A stretch of DNA of 41,133 bases from Mesobacillus boroniphilus JCM 21738 (GCF_000517385.1 NZ_BAUW01000029.1:1-41133), one strand, 5' to 3'. Positions 18,642 through 29,533 are shown, counted from the stretch's first letter. Numbers and translations are program-made. The notes: generated by a model not told the origin, from the sequence alone.

Positions 18642-19997
18642 TTAAATGATCGCTTCTCCGCCGTTTTCCTGCTCAACTAACTTCTTATCATACAATTTAA
18701 TAAACGGAAGCCAGATCAAGAATGCAACAACACTACTAATCACTGCGGCCACTACGGCCAACAAATCCCCAGCTGTACCGATAAAAGCGCCTAAACCAAT
18801 TGGTGATGGCCAAGGTACTTGTGCAATGATCGGATTGATGAATTCAAGTTTAATCGCCCAATATGCGATTGTCCCTGAAGCCATAGGTGCCAAGAAAAAC
18901 GGAATCGCCAAGTATGGATTATAAACGATCGGCAATCCAAATATGATTGGTTCATTAATGTTAAAAATCCCAGGAGCAAGAGATGCCTTGCCTAAAATTT
19001 TCAATTGTTGTGATTTAGCTAGGAATGCGATAAAAATAACCATACCTAAAGTCGCACCTGAACCACCGATAATGACAAATGAGTTCTGGAACTCGCCTGC
19101 GAATGGAATGTTTGCTCCATCCATATTGGCTTGCATATTAGATAGGACAATCGGTGTCAGGAAAGCTGAAATAATATTCGCTCCATGGATACCTACAATC
19201 CAAAGGGCATGGATCAAGAAATAAATAACCATGATGCCCAGCCAGCTATTGGTCAAATTAACAACAAAGCTAAATGGAATGGCTACTACTTTAAACAAAT
19301 CTGTGCCTAATGCAACTAAAGTTCCATTGATGACCAAAATGACAAGAGCAACCAAAAATGCTGGGATTAAGGCTGTGAAGGAGCGTGATACACCTTCTGG
19401 CACTGCTTCTGGCATTTTGATAACCCAATTTCGTTTCACACACAACCTATATACTTGTACTGCGATAACAGCAATGAGAATGCCGGCGAAAATTCCCGTG
19501 GTTCCTAAACGGCCTACACCACTATCAACCATTTCCCATCCACTAATCACTTTCCTGCTATCGTCAATCTGCTGGACCAACGACATCCTCCCCTGGTCTA
19601 AAACCAATTCGGGAATCGTTATAAAGAAAGCGAACATGGATAGTAAAGCACCATTCAAAGGATTTAGATTTAAATCCTCTTCTTCAGCAAACATCTTTGT
19701 ATATTCATAACCAATCACAAGGGTAAAATAGAGTGCTAAAATCCCCATTGTTGCTTTGAAGGCTAACATATACAGATCGCTGATTCTAAAGAAGGTTTCA
19801 TTGAAAATGCCCTCTAAAAATGTAAAAGTCAGCGGCAATACATTTAGTACCAGGAACATTGACCCTACGATGGTAAATGGAATAGAAGCCATCCCTGCAG
19901 CCATAACGGCACGTACAAAACGGTAAGAGGCAATCTTCCCCATCGGGCCCATCAAATACTTTTCAAACAAAGCAAATATCTTGTTCTCAGAAGACAT
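18642..19997 (-). CDS. licC: PTS lactose/cellobiose-family IIC permease
   Basis: This is the membrane channel that brings a beta-glucoside such as cellobiose into the cell as its phosphate is added by IIB. The 451 residues contain about ten hydrophobic segments and the family features FALFEKYLMGPMGKIASYRFVRAVMAAGMASIPFTIVGSMFLV at the N-terminus and FNINEPIIFGLPIVYNPYLAIPFFLAP, the conserved substrate-site loop. The length is normal. The ATG follows GAGGGA. It is the last gene of the operon, about 20 bases after the small membrane protein. The substrate is inferred from the GH1 phospho-beta-glucosidase in the operon. Confidence 0.92.
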   Translation of the reverse strand: MSSENKIFALFEKYLMGPMGKIASYRFVRAVMAAGMASIPFTIVGSMFLVLNVLPLTFTFLEGIFNETFFRISDLYMLAFKATMGILALYFTLVIGYEYTKMFAEEEDLNLNPLNGALLSMFAFFITIPELVLDQGRMSLVQQIDDSRKVISGWEMVDSGVGRLGTTGIFAGILIAVIAVQVYRLCVKRNWVIKMPEAVPEGVSRSFTALIPAFLVALVILVINGTLVALGTDLFKVVAIPFSFVVNLTNSWLGIMVIYFLIHALWIVGIHGANIISAFLTPIVLSNMQANMDGANIPFAGEFQNSFVIIGGSGATLGMVIFIAFLAKSQQLKILGKASLAPGIFNINEPIIFGLPIVYNPYLAIPFFLAPMASGTIAYWAIKLEFINPIIAQVPWPSPIGLGAFIGTAGDLLAVVAAVISSVVAFLIWLPFIKLYDKKLVEQENGGEAII

Positions 19998-20018
19998 AGA
20001 AGTCCCTCTTTTCCATTG

Positions 20019-20522
20019 TTAATTTATCACTTCTTCATATTTCTTTATTCGTTCGTAATGCTTGTCCTCATTATGTCTAATTTGGTTTAAACGATAAAGA
20101 ACCAAAAGATTTAGTAATACCCCTAAAAGCAAAACAGACAAAACAACGATTTTCGACTGCTCCTGGGCTACTAAAAAAGGATATAATTGAGCGAAGGACG
20201 AAGAGAAGAACGTCATCAATATTAAAATTCCACCTGCCACGAGCATGGCAATAAAACTATATCTCGTATACTTCGTATTACTGACATGATGGCTATAAAG
20301 CTTCACCTGTTCTGCCGTACCGAACAATAATATGATGAGTAATGCCAGCGGAATAAAATATAGTGAAGAATCACTCATTAACAATGAAATCAACCAGTAT
20401 ACATTGGTAAAAAAGAATAACGCGGTCACATACCTTACAAGCAAATAACGATTAAAGTACATCGATTTAAGACTCATTTCTTTTCGGTGCTTTTCTACTT
20501 GCGCCCTTTCATTGTGGACCAT
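20019..20522 (-). CDS. Small membrane protein inside the PTS operon
   Basis: This protein of about 167 residues has a basic N-terminal tail (HNERAQVEKHRKEMSLKSMYFNRY), four hydrophobic helices (about residues 28-50, 54-72, 88-108, 118-142) and a charged C-terminal tail (NQIRHNEDKHYERIKKYEEV). No catalytic motif is seen. GGGGAGGG precedes the ATG at 20522, so that is the start rather than the upstream in-frame codon. It lies between IIB and IIC, where classical lic/cel operons have nothing, and so may assist assembly or regulation of the permease. I do not recognise the family. Confidence 0.82.
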   Translation of the reverse strand: MVHNERAQVEKHRKEMSLKSMYFNRYLLVRYVTALFFFTNVYWLISLLMSDSSLYFIPLALLIILLFGTAEQVKLYSHHVSNTKYTRYSFIAMLVAGGILILMTFFSSSFAQLYPFLVAQEQSKIVVLSVLLLGVLLNLLVLYRLNQIRHNEDKHYERIKKYEEVIN

Positions 20523-20575
20523 AAGAAACCCTCCCCTCATTTATCCCGCTTCATTATCATTTAAAGATAACCCTA

Positions 20576-20896
20576 TTAATTTGAAACTTTCTCCAAGACC
20601 AAGTTGGCTAATTTTTCAATGCCCATTGGAATTGGAACGTATGCTTGCGGCGGAATGTTCTCAACTGGTTTTCCTGCACGATCACCAGCTTCTTTGAATT
20701 TTTGATAATGCATCTTTGTTTGCGGGCTGATCAAGAATAAATCAAAATCACCCTTTTCAACTGCCTTGCCAGCTTCATGAGCAGAAATGGCATCGATTTC
20801 AATTTCGTGGCCTTTTGTTTTCAAAAATTCCGTTGTCTTTTTCGCCATTAAAGAAGATGACATACCAGCTGCACAAATAATTAACGCTTTTTTCAT
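20576..20896 (-). CDS. licB: PTS lactose/cellobiose-family IIB component
   Basis: This cytoplasmic phosphocarrier accepts phosphate from IIA on a cysteine and passes it to the sugar in IIC. The 106-residue protein opens KKALIICAAGMSSSLMAKKT, in which the cysteine followed by AAGMSSS is the phosphorylation loop. The start at 20896 is fixed by GGAGG upstream. It lies between the glucosidase and the small membrane protein. Confidence 0.92.
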   Translation of the reverse strand: MKKALIICAAGMSSSLMAKKTTEFLKTKGHEIEIDAISAHEAGKAVEKGDFDLFLISPQTKMHYQKFKEAGDRAGKPVENIPPQAYVPIPMGIEKLANLVLEKVSN

Positions 20897-20946
20897 GTTG
20901 AATTCCTCCATTTAATTAAGATATTTAGTTTTTTGATTCCTGATCG

Positions 20947-22385
<1,439 letters not shown>

Positions 22386-22496
22386 TCAGCAAACCTCTCC
22401 TTTTGTATAAATCACGTTGATCTATTGATATGGTTGCCACGGCACTCCATTTTCTCTTGATTTGAAGGAAAAATCGAAGTGTGACAAATTGTTCAG

Positions 22497-22805
22497 TTAT
22501 TTTATTTTTTTATGGAGTTCAATTATTTCTTTCGCCATGTCAATAACAGTAATCGCATTCATCAGATGGTCCTGTGCGTGAATCAGCAATAAGCGAATTT
22601 CTACAGTTTCCCCGCGAGCTTCGCCTTGAATAAGCTGTGTTTGGAAGCGATGGGCTTTTGTCATGTCTGAATTTGCTTCTTCAATTTTTTGTTCAGCCTG
22701 CTCAAACTCTCCCGTTTTAGCCATATTAATTGCTTCCATTGCTAAACTTCGGGCATTCCCACCATTTAAAATAATTTGAAAACTGACTTCTTCTACGTTC
22801 ATCAT
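22497..22805 (-). CDS. licA: PTS lactose/cellobiose-family IIA component
   Basis: This phosphocarrier takes phosphate from HPr on a histidine and gives it to IIB. The protein of about 102 residues has the trimeric helical IIA pattern: VEEVSFQIILNGGNARSLAMEAI, then AHRFQTQLIQGEA, and the active histidine in LLIHAQDHLMNAI. Three ATG codons lie close together; the third codon of the open frame is best spaced from AAGGA. It is the first gene of the operon, about 115 bases after a cre site. Confidence 0.92.
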   Translation of the reverse strand: MMNVEEVSFQIILNGGNARSLAMEAINMAKTGEFEQAEQKIEEANSDMTKAHRFQTQLIQGEARGETVEIRLLLIHAQDHLMNAITVIDMAKEIIELHKKIK

Positions 22806-22925
22806 AATCATCCTTAGTTTAAATTTATATATTTGAGGAAAGCCCGATTAATTAGGTGTGACGATTGAAACACCCATTAACCTTTACCTCTTCTTTATCT
22901 CAACTGCTTAACCATATAATAATAC

Positions 22926-22937
22926 GAAAACGTTTTC
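22926..22937. promoter_or_regulatory. cre site (CcpA catabolite repression)
   Basis: ACGAAAACGTTTTCTT contains the perfect palindrome GAAAACGTTTTC, which fits the CcpA cre consensus. It lies upstream of the PTS operon, so repression by glucose is expected. Confidence 0.7.
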
Positions 22938-22980
22938 TTCTTAACACAGAGTCTTTCCTTAGTGCAACGGAAAACATTGC

Positions 22981-23035
22981 GTCCAAAAAATAGACACTTA
23001 AATTAAGAGACAAAAGGACGGTTATGCCGTCCTGA
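22981..23035. repeat. Dispersed hairpin repeat
   Basis: TAAGAGACAAAAGGACGG is followed by TTATGCCGTCCTGAAATTT; AGGACGG and CCGTCCT pair tightly. It is a member of the GAGACA/GGACGG family. Confidence 0.6.
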
Positions 23036-23105
23036 AATTTCACATATCTCTGCTTATTATAAACCGAGGAATCTTCTCCCTAATCTTCCCCTTTTTTGAA
23101 CATCT

Positions 23106-23156
23106 CTGATAAAAAAAGAGGAGCACAGGGTACGTCCCCATGCTCCCCATGCTCTT
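23106..23156 (-). terminator. Repeat-type terminator after the 201-residue gene
   Basis: On the minus strand GGGGAGCATGGGGACGTACC is followed by CTGTGCTCCTCTTTTTTT: GGAGCA pairs with TGCTCC and a T run follows. It is the same element as after ycnI. Confidence 0.65.
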
Positions 23157-23162
23157 CTGCTT

Positions 23163-23768
23163 TTAATCCTCATTCCGCTTCAAGAGATCCTGCTTATACT
23201 GAATCACGCTAAGCAACTTTAATCCCCTGAGATTCGGAATCATGCTCTCCAATTCAGCGAGCACCATTTCCTTCTTCCCATCATGGACCATTTCCTCTAA
23301 TTCCAATAGCCTTCGATAAAAAGGATTCCTCACTTTTTCCTTATAATTTCTATACGATTCACGATTTCCTTGCTCAATCGCAATCCCGGCAAGGGAATAC
23401 CATTTATACATATTGTCCTTTAACCCTCTCGCCATCTCTTCCGCTTCATCATACTGTTTCCTTTTGCCAAGCAGATTCACATGATTCAGCTTTTGATAAA
23501 AAGGAGATTTAATTTTATGCAGCTTGTCCTCCGCCTCATCCAACTGATCATTGAAAAAATAATAATAAAATTGAAATTGCGGCTGCTTCGATTTTTTCAT
23601 AAAGGACATGATCTTATCCGGATCCTTCTCAAAAAGAACAGGATAGAAACTTTTAAACATAGAAACTAAGAAAATAACTAAATTAACCAAAATAACTAGC
23701 CATACTTGCGCTTGCATCAAACCTAATAACAAATTCGCAAAAAATATTCCGATAAAGAACCAAAACAT
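23163..23768 (-). CDS. Membrane-anchored TPR-like protein of unknown function
   Basis: The 201-residue protein begins with two hydrophobic helices (about residues 1-18 and 20-40), followed by a charged helical cytoplasmic part (QFQFYYYFFNDQLDEAEDKLHKIKSPFYQKLNHVNLLGKRKQYDEAEEMARGL) that reads like short tetratricopeptide-type helix pairs. I do not recognise the family. A decayed copy of the same gene and both its flanks lies 6.5 kb away at 29.64-29.91 kb, so the segment has been duplicated. Confidence 0.8.
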   Translation of the reverse strand: MFWFFIGIFFANLLLGLMQAQVWLVILVNLVIFLVSMFKSFYPVLFEKDPDKIMSFMKKSKQPQFQFYYYFFNDQLDEAEDKLHKIKSPFYQKLNHVNLLGKRKQYDEAEEMARGLKDNMYKWYSLAGIAIEQGNRESYRNYKEKVRNPFYRRLLELEEMVHDGKKEMVLAELESMIPNLRGLKLLSVIQYKQDLLKRNED

Positions 23769-23849
23769 GGATTACTCCCTCTTTTACTATTAATAAAAAA
23801 CGTTTGTGATTGCATTTTATATCGGCAAATAGGAAACATATTTCAAGTC

Positions 23850-23885
23850 TTCGGGACGAGGGAACTGTTCCTATGTCTCACTAAT
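23850..23885. repeat. Dispersed hairpin repeat
   Basis: CGGGACGAGGGAACTGTTCC then TATGTCTC is a member of the GAGACA/GGACGG family. A matching stretch follows the decayed copy at 29.9 kb, so it was part of the duplicated block. Confidence 0.5.
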
Positions 23886-23929
23886 AAAAGAATCTTCTTC
23901 CTGGCCCCCCTCCTTTTCCCCCACGCAAA

Positions 23930-23960
23930 AAAGAGCACGAGGTACGTCCCCATGCTCCCA
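23930..23960 (-). terminator. Repeat-type terminator after the acetyltransferase pair
   Basis: On the minus strand GGGAGCATGGGGACGTACCT is followed by CGTGCTCTTTTTTG, giving a hairpin with a T run just after the stop codon. Confidence 0.65.
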
Positions 23961-24377
23961 TTATTTTATCTTAAAGTAGATTATTTCAGGGTCGCCTTCA
24001 TCCAAGTTTTCGACTATACCACTCTCGACAAATCCATTCGCTTCAAATACTTTCTGCATGGTCTCGTTAGAACGATTTGTAGACGAGAAAATTTTCTCAG
24101 TAGGAGAAGTACGAACCAGATAATTCATCATTTGACTGGCATATCCCTTTCGTCTCTTTGCAGGAGAAACAATAATCAAGGATATAAAAGTACATTCAAA
24201 AAATTGAGTATCATAGATCAGAAATCCAGCAACATCCTCGTTTTCATTCACTAGAATACAACGACCTTGCTTAATGGCTTTCTCAATAAAATCTCTTCTG
24301 CTCGTATTCCCTATAACTTGACGATCTACTTGTACAATCGCGTCTAAATCCGTTATCTGTGCCTCGACTATCTTCAC
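23961..24377 (-). CDS. GNAT acetyltransferase
   Basis: This 138-residue GCN5-related N-acetyltransferase uses acetyl-CoA; the substrate is unknown. It carries the motif-A acetyl-CoA loop SPAKRRKGYASQMM (about residues 76-89) after a beta strand FISLIIV, and the C-terminal VFEANGFVESGIVEN expected for motif B. Its start overlaps the stop of the next acetyltransferase upstream by four bases (ATGA), so the two are translated together. Confidence 0.88.
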   Translation of the reverse strand: MKIVEAQITDLDAIVQVDRQVIGNTSRRDFIEKAIKQGRCILVNENEDVAGFLIYDTQFFECTFISLIIVSPAKRRKGYASQMMNYLVRTSPTEKIFSSTNRSNETMQKVFEANGFVESGIVENLDEGDPEIIYFKIK

Positions 24378-24814
24378 AATGCTTCCCCTCTTATGAGATC
24401 CTTCTTTAAATAGAAATGCTTGAAATCTCTTCCCACATTGTCCAAAGTACCGTAAACGGAATAACCGTTACTTTGATAAAAATCCAGCGCCTGAAAGCTC
24501 AGAGTATCCACCTTTATAAAATCACATTCGCTCTCTATGGCGACTTGCTCCATTTCTACTAACAATTTAGTTCCATATCCTAAGCCACGGATATCTTCAT
24601 CGATCATAAGCGTATGTATTTCCAGCCAGTTCCAACATATCTCTCCCAAAATGCCCCCACGAACATTCTCACCCTCATCTAGTAAAAAGAGATTTACTTC
24701 TCGATACCTTCCTCTTAAATCTTCAGGAAAATGTCTTAAATTATATTCATAAAGTTTGTGATTAACATGGCTTTTTTTACTTTCGTTTACTTCATTGCCA
24801 ATGCGGAATTTCAT
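24374..24814 (-). CDS. GNAT acetyltransferase
   Basis: This 146-residue acetyltransferase has motif A IDEDIRGLGYGTKLL (about residues 72-86) and the later ALDFYQSNGYSVYGTL typical of the fold. It is first in a two-gene unit with another GNAT protein. The two are not close copies of each other, so they probably act on different substrates or form a heterodimer. The substrate cannot be told. Confidence 0.88.
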   Translation of the reverse strand: MKFRIGNEVNESKKSHVNHKLYEYNLRHFPEDLRGRYREVNLFLLDEGENVRGGILGEICWNWLEIHTLMIDEDIRGLGYGTKLLVEMEQVAIESECDFIKVDTLSFQALDFYQSNGYSVYGTLDNVGRDFKHFYLKKDLIRGEAL

Positions 24815-25019
24815 TTTGCAACTCTCCCTAAAAACTTTGCACCATTAATTTATAAATTGATGCTTTATTCTACAAACCTGCTAGTTTCCTGCATATAAAT
24901 ATTAACATAAATTCCCTTTACGTTTTGTTTGTTTCTAAAAGGTACACCAGGAAGGTTCTCCCGTCTCATGATTCTACATACCTAACTTCCTATCAATCGA
25001 AGAATCTTCTCTCTGTTAA

Positions 25020-25056
25020 AAAAAGAGAAGCACAAGGTACGTCCCCATGCTCCTGC
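25020..25056 (-). terminator. Repeat-type terminator after the metallophosphatase
   Basis: On the minus strand GGAGCATGGGGACGTACCTT then GTGCTTCTCTTTTTTT forms a hairpin with a T run, about 40 bases after the stop codon. Confidence 0.65.
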
Positions 25057-25097
25057 TCCTAGTCGATAATACAAAAAACAAAGGCCGTTCTTGTGTC

Positions 25098-26678
25098 TTA
25101 CCAAATCACCTTCCAATTGTGATTCACAGTTGCTTTGACGGTGTTATGTTTGAGAAAGTAGTTTGCGAGGAGTTCGGTCATGGCGGTTTGGATTTCTTTT
25201 ATGATGGTTTTGTTTTTGAACATTGTATAATCGCCTCCGCCTCCGGCACGGTAATTGTTCATCACTACCTCAAACTCTTCTTCTGGTTTTACATCATGAC
25301 CTTTATGAGTGAGCTTAACCACTCTTTGTCCAACTGGTTTTCTAATATCGAGGACATAGTCAATACCTTCCCACATATCATAGTTGTAATGCTGTGGCTT
25401 GGGCTCAGAGAAGCTTGGATTTACAGCGATTTCACCGTTATCGACGATGAAATAACTGGCCGACCGCTCAAGAGCATCCTTCATATCCTGGCCTGAAATC
25501 CTGATTACAGTAAGCGTATTGGGGTATACATAGTTTGAAACAATTTCACGCATTGTTACATGCTTGCTAAAGCCTGGTGCCTCATTATGGAACAGGGCGG
25601 TACTTGAAATAGCCGTGCCACTTGCCTCCATCTGAACTTTATTGATGAACTCAATTAGGGGATGTTCATTCGTCCGTAAGTCGATCGGGTCTGTGACTTC
25701 CATGTTCCCTACAATTGTTCCAAGTGTCTGATCTAGCCAACTCTGTGTTTCCTGTTCATATTTTTCAACAAGTGTCAGGATGCTTTCATCCGGCTCCTCA
25801 TTTTCAAGCTCCATGATCTCAGCCATCTTATCGACAATCTTCCATCTCCCGTCATCTTTCACGAATGAAATAGTTGCCTTGCCGATCTGTTTGCCGTTAA
25901 ATCCTGGCTGCAGGACGGTCACACCATTCAGCTCCCCGGCTATTTTTCTATGCTGATGCCCTGTAAGCAGGAGATCGATTCCTTCAACTTCATGACAAAT
26001 CCGATACGCCTGGTTCTCCCCTGTTTGGTTCTCCGTTTCCCGGCCTGTTTCAAGATCCCGCTCAAAACCGCCATGGTAAGCAAGGATCAATATATCCGGC
26101 TTTTCCTTTTCATGTATGTAATTGACCCATTTTTTCGCGGTCAAAAGTGCATCCTCGAACCTTAATCCCTGAATATGTTTAGGGTTCTCCCAATTCGGGA
26201 TATAGTGAGTGGTCAGCCCAAGAACCGCTGCTTTCAACCCACTGTCAAACTTTTTCACCATATAGGGAGCCCCGAATTTTGGAGTGCCAGTTGACGAGTA
26301 AACAATATTGGCTGACAGCCATGGAAAATCCGACTCGCTCACTGCCCGATTTAGGATATTCATTCCATAATTGAACTCATGATTCCCGATGACGGCCGCA
26401 TCATATTCTAGCTCATTCAGGACCTTGATCATCGGATTAGGGAGATTGCCTCCATATTTCACAAAATGATAGGCCAGCGGAGTTCCCTGAATCAAATCGC
26501 CGTTATCAATCACAAGGAGATTTTCTTCCTGCTTCCTATGCTTCTTAATAACTGTTGCTGCATATGAGAGTCCTTGTGGCACATTCTCGTTCGTCCCATA
26601 ATGAATGGGAAAAATCGAACCATGAAGATCACTTGTCTCCAATATAACCAGCTTCGTCCCTGCCTTTATCTCCTTCAT
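25098..26678 (-). CDS. Metallophosphatase / 5'-nucleotidase family protein
   Basis: The 526-residue protein has the two-domain layout of 5'-nucleotidase/UDP-sugar hydrolases and probably removes phosphate from nucleotides or related compounds. The N-terminal metal domain shows TSDLHGS (Asp17, His19), IDNGDLIQGTPL, VIGNHEFNYG, LAYHGGFE and LLTGHQHRK. The C-terminal domain (about 340-526) shows VSNYVYPNTLTVIRISGQDMKDALE and NNYRAGGGGDY, which shape the nucleotide site. It has no signal peptide, unlike most secreted members, so it should act in the cytoplasm. The ATG follows GGAGG. It is a single gene. A 2',3'-cyclic nucleotidase activity is also possible. Confidence 0.9.
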   Translation of the reverse strand: MKEIKAGTKLVILETSDLHGSIFPIHYGTNENVPQGLSYAATVIKKHRKQEENLLVIDNGDLIQGTPLAYHFVKYGGNLPNPMIKVLNELEYDAAVIGNHEFNYGMNILNRAVSESDFPWLSANIVYSSTGTPKFGAPYMVKKFDSGLKAAVLGLTTHYIPNWENPKHIQGLRFEDALLTAKKWVNYIHEKEKPDILILAYHGGFERDLETGRETENQTGENQAYRICHEVEGIDLLLTGHQHRKIAGELNGVTVLQPGFNGKQIGKATISFVKDDGRWKIVDKMAEIMELENEEPDESILTLVEKYEQETQSWLDQTLGTIVGNMEVTDPIDLRTNEHPLIEFINKVQMEASGTAISSTALFHNEAPGFSKHVTMREIVSNYVYPNTLTVIRISGQDMKDALERSASYFIVDNGEIAVNPSFSEPKPQHYNYDMWEGIDYVLDIRKPVGQRVVKLTHKGHDVKPEEEFEVVMNNYRAGGGGDYTMFKNKTIIKEIQTAMTELLANYFLKHNTVKATVNHNWKVIW

Positions 26679-27133
26679 AAAAACCTCCGGGTAAATAAAT
26701 CAGTTGATTGAATATATTCAAATTACCACTTTCTCTCCAGCAAACAAAATTAATTTGGCGAATAGATGATTTAACCTTGAGGCACAGACACAGGAACGGT
26801 TCTCGTGTCGCAAACAGCCCCATAATTTATATAACACCAGAGATTTCTAGATACCTTTATCGTTAAGAAGCTCGGACTTTTCACTATATAGTTGATTTTC
26901 TCACTGTAGAAAACTATTTACTTGAATGAAGATTCAGATCCATGAACAAATTACATATATCTTGATTCACTCATCAACGGAAGAATCTTCTTCATAATCC
27001 CCCTTTTCCCACTTCTCTGATAAAAAGAGAAGCATAGGTACTTCCACATGCCCCCAAGGAGGGCGGGGAACCGTTTGGCTGCTTCAAGAAGTGTATATAG
27101 AAAAGGGGATTTTATTATAAAGGGGGAAGAAAA
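26679..27133. other. Divergent intergenic region with repeat copies
   Basis: This separates the minus-strand phosphatase from the plus-strand cypC. It contains GACACAGGAACGGTTCTCGT GTCGC near 26786 (GAGACA family) and TAGGTACTTCCACATGC near 27029 (a worn copy of the terminator repeat, here not behind a gene). The cypC promoter should be near 27060-27110. I see no gene. Confidence 0.45.
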
Positions 27134-28389
27134 ATGACAGAGCACAAAGAAATGCCGAAAGAGACAGGATTGGTTGAGAACTTCCGCCTCCTCAGGGAAG
27201 GCTATCAATACATAATGAACCGGAGTGATAAGTACGGCACTCCCGTTTTCGAAACAAACCTTTTAGGGGAAACCGGCATTTGTCTGATCGGAAAAGAAGC
27301 GGCGGAGATTTTTTATGACAATGACCGTTTCAAACGCGAAAATGCGGCCCCTAAACTCGCGCAGAAAACTTTATTCGGTGAAGGTGGCGTCCAAGGTCTG
27401 GATGGCGAGCATCACCTGAACAGAAAATCCATGTTCATGTCCTTGATGTCTAAAGAGTCGCTTAATGAAGTCCAGGCAATTTTTGCAGAAAAGTGGGAGC
27501 GTTATAGCAAGAGTTGGGAAGCGGAAGAGGAAATCGTCCTTTATCATGAAGTGAAAAAAATGTTGACGGAAACCGCTTTCGAATGGACGGGAGTTCCGCT
27601 TCAAAACGATGAATTGAAGGAGTGGACAGACGATCTGAGCGACATGTTTGAAGGCGCGGCGAGTATTGGCTGGAAACACTGGCAGGCACGTCGGTCCCGC
27701 TCAAAAGCAGAAGAATGGCTAGAAGCATTAGTGGAGAAGGTCCGTGCCAAAGAAATTTATCCGAATGAGCAGCGAGCTCTTTATCAGTTTTCTTTTCATA
27801 AAGATCTAAATGGAGAATTACTAGATCCATCTATTGTGGCTGTTGAACTATTAAATTTACTGCGGCCAATTGTAGCGATCTCTGTCTATGTAGATTTCAC
27901 TGCCTTGGCTGTTTATCAATATCCAGAAGAAGCCGCGAAAGTGAAAAATGGAGGCAAGGAAGAACAACAGCGCTTCATCCAGGAAGTGCGTCGTTTTATC
28001 CGTTTTTCCCTTTTACGGCTGCTCGAGTAAAAAAGGATTTCGAATGGAAGGGCTATTTGTTTAAAAAAAACACCCTTACTCTCCTGGATTTATACGGTAC
28101 CAACCATCATCCGGAAGAATGGGAGCAACCAGAGGTATTTGCTCCTGACCGTTTTCTGTCTTGGTCCGGCAGTCCGTTTGATTTTATCCCTCAAGGCGGA
28201 GGCGAATATGAGATCGGCCACCGCTGTGCTGGAGAGTGGATGACGGTGGATATTCTTAGAGTGGCAGTTGATTACTTAGTCAATCATTTAAAGTATACAG
28301 TCCCGAAGCAGGACCTAAGCTACAGCATGAACGATATTCCAAGCCTTCCTGAGAGTAAAATGAAGCTGGCAGGCGTAAAAAGAAAATAA
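27134..28389 (+). pseudogene. cypC: CYP152-family fatty acid peroxygenase (cytochrome P450) with one frameshift
   Basis: CypC (CYP152) uses hydrogen peroxide to hydroxylate fatty acids at the alpha or beta carbon and needs no reductase. Joined, the protein has about 418 residues, as in Bacillus subtilis CYP152A1. It keeps the Arg-Pro pair that holds the fatty acid carboxylate ([11 protein letters not shown], Arg244) and the haem-ligand cysteine in [18 protein letters not shown] (about Cys365). One base is missing in the T run at 27994-27997; restoring it gives [28 protein letters not shown]. The ribosome site AAAGGGGGAAG precedes the ATG. It is a single plus-strand gene with a strong terminator. 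All key residues survive, so the gene may be whole in the organism. Confidence 0.92.
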
Positions 28390-28495
28390 TTTCCTTCGAC
28401 AATTATTAAAGAAGCTAGTTGACGATAACATAACCCTACCGAAAATTTACAGTTGATTCCCAATACTTTTATAATGAAAAAACGGCTTATAATTG

Positions 28496-28530
28496 AAAAA
28501 GCAATGGAACTAATTTCTCCATTGCTTTTT
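28496..28530 (+). terminator. Terminator after cypC
   Basis: AAAAAGCAATGGA (28496-28508) and TCCATTGCTTTTT (28518-28530) form a perfect 13-base stem ending in T5. A second hairpin, CACTGCTTCT/AGAAGCAGTG, follows at about 28563-28588. Confidence 0.88.
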
Positions 28531-28624
28531 GTTCATATCTAATTGTGATCGCTAAAGCTCCCCACTGCTTCTTCTTGAGAAGCAGTGAGACGGGCCTTTT
28601 GCTTCTAAAAATCAATCACGAAAA

Positions 28625-28662
28625 GGCAGCAAAAGGTACTTCCCCTTGCTCCCCCTATCGTT
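28625..28662 (-). terminator. Repeat-type terminator copy (worn)
   Basis: GGCAGCAAAAGGTACTTCCC then CTTGCTCC matches the repeated terminator element, downstream of the minus-strand gene at 28.7 kb. Confidence 0.5.
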
Positions 28663-28701
28663 TTGAACACTCAACTATTTTTACGCCAACCAAACAAATT
28701 A

Positions 28702-29417
28702 TCAATTATTCAATCCTGTCATTTCAAAAAATTCAGGTTCTGCCTTCATCAACTTTAGGCCAATTTCCGACTGAAAATAGAGTTCAATTTCACCTCCATA
28801 AAGAACTTTTATGGTCTTCTCTCCAATAACAATGGCACCGGTTTTTTGTACTTTTGGAGATTCCCCTTCCCAATCGATAGCATCATTAATGAATCCTACA
28901 ATCTTTTGTATTATTTCATGGTCATCCAATACCACGCAGCCTTCATCATTTAAATTATCATAAATACAGAGACTAGCTGGAACTTCATTTATCCACTTAG
29001 TAGAATGGTGAATCGGAGTTTGGTCAAACATTACTTGCGTTTGATTTTCATACTGATTATACGAAGCACTAACGCTCAGTTCTCCAACGAACCCCTCTTT
29101 GGTCCAGCGTGAATAAAATCCTCCCCAATCATTTTCCGAATCATTATCATCAAGCGCGGAATCACTATATTCCTTCACCCATCCGAGCGAAGGGAGTTCC
29201 TTAAAGTAAAAATCATAAATGTCTTGCCAATGATCTCCTTCTATTACGTAATGCGTTCTTGTAGGCTCCAACCTTTATATAAGGGAATATCTTCGTTCTG
29301 CTCGGGAATAATGGACATCCCCAAGTAAGTTTCATCTGTCATTTTCTGATGCACCAACCAACTTCCAACAATCAACAAAACGACTAAAACACCAACAAAG
29401 ATATTTTTTCTCCCCAT
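28702..29417 (-). pseudogene. Membrane-anchored protein of unknown function, one frameshift
   Basis: Read from the ATG at 29417 (ribosome site AGAGG), the protein begins MGRKNIFVGVLVVLLIVGSWLVHQ, a single membrane anchor. The short linker DETYLGMSIIPEQNEDIPLYKG then leads into the large soluble part PTRTHYVIEGDHWQDIYDFYFKELPSLGW. One base is missing at 29270-29271 (AA for AAA on the + strand); with it, the gene codes for about 238 residues. The soluble part is acidic and aromatic and would sit outside the cell. I do not recognise a family. A 30-bp promoter-like repeat shared with another gene lies 87 bases upstream. Confidence 0.75.
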
Positions 29418-29503
29418 ACACAAACCTCTTTTCTTTTAATTAGAAAAAGGATTCAGAAAATCACTTCTTCAATAATAAAGATAACTTCTTAATCTCAAGT
29501 TAT

Positions 29504-29533
29504 AAATTAGTTATTTTTTCCATTATATCAAAT
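29504..29533 (-). promoter_or_regulatory. Promoter-like 30-bp repeat, copy 1
   Basis: It is identical over 30 bases to 39478-39507. On the minus strand it reads ATTTGATATAATGG, containing a perfect -10 TATAAT, then AAAAAATAACTAATTT. It lies 87 bases upstream of the anchored protein. No good -35 is seen. Confidence 0.55.

Noticed and set aside
25047..25496. Plus-strand frame of 149 residues opposite the metallophosphatase
   Set aside because: It is the shadow of a gene with clear catalytic motifs on the other strand.
27134..28389. Programmed frameshift in the P450 gene
   Set aside because: There is no slippery heptamer with a stimulating structure, and the same kind of one-base loss occurs in many unrelated genes here, so an assembly error is simpler.
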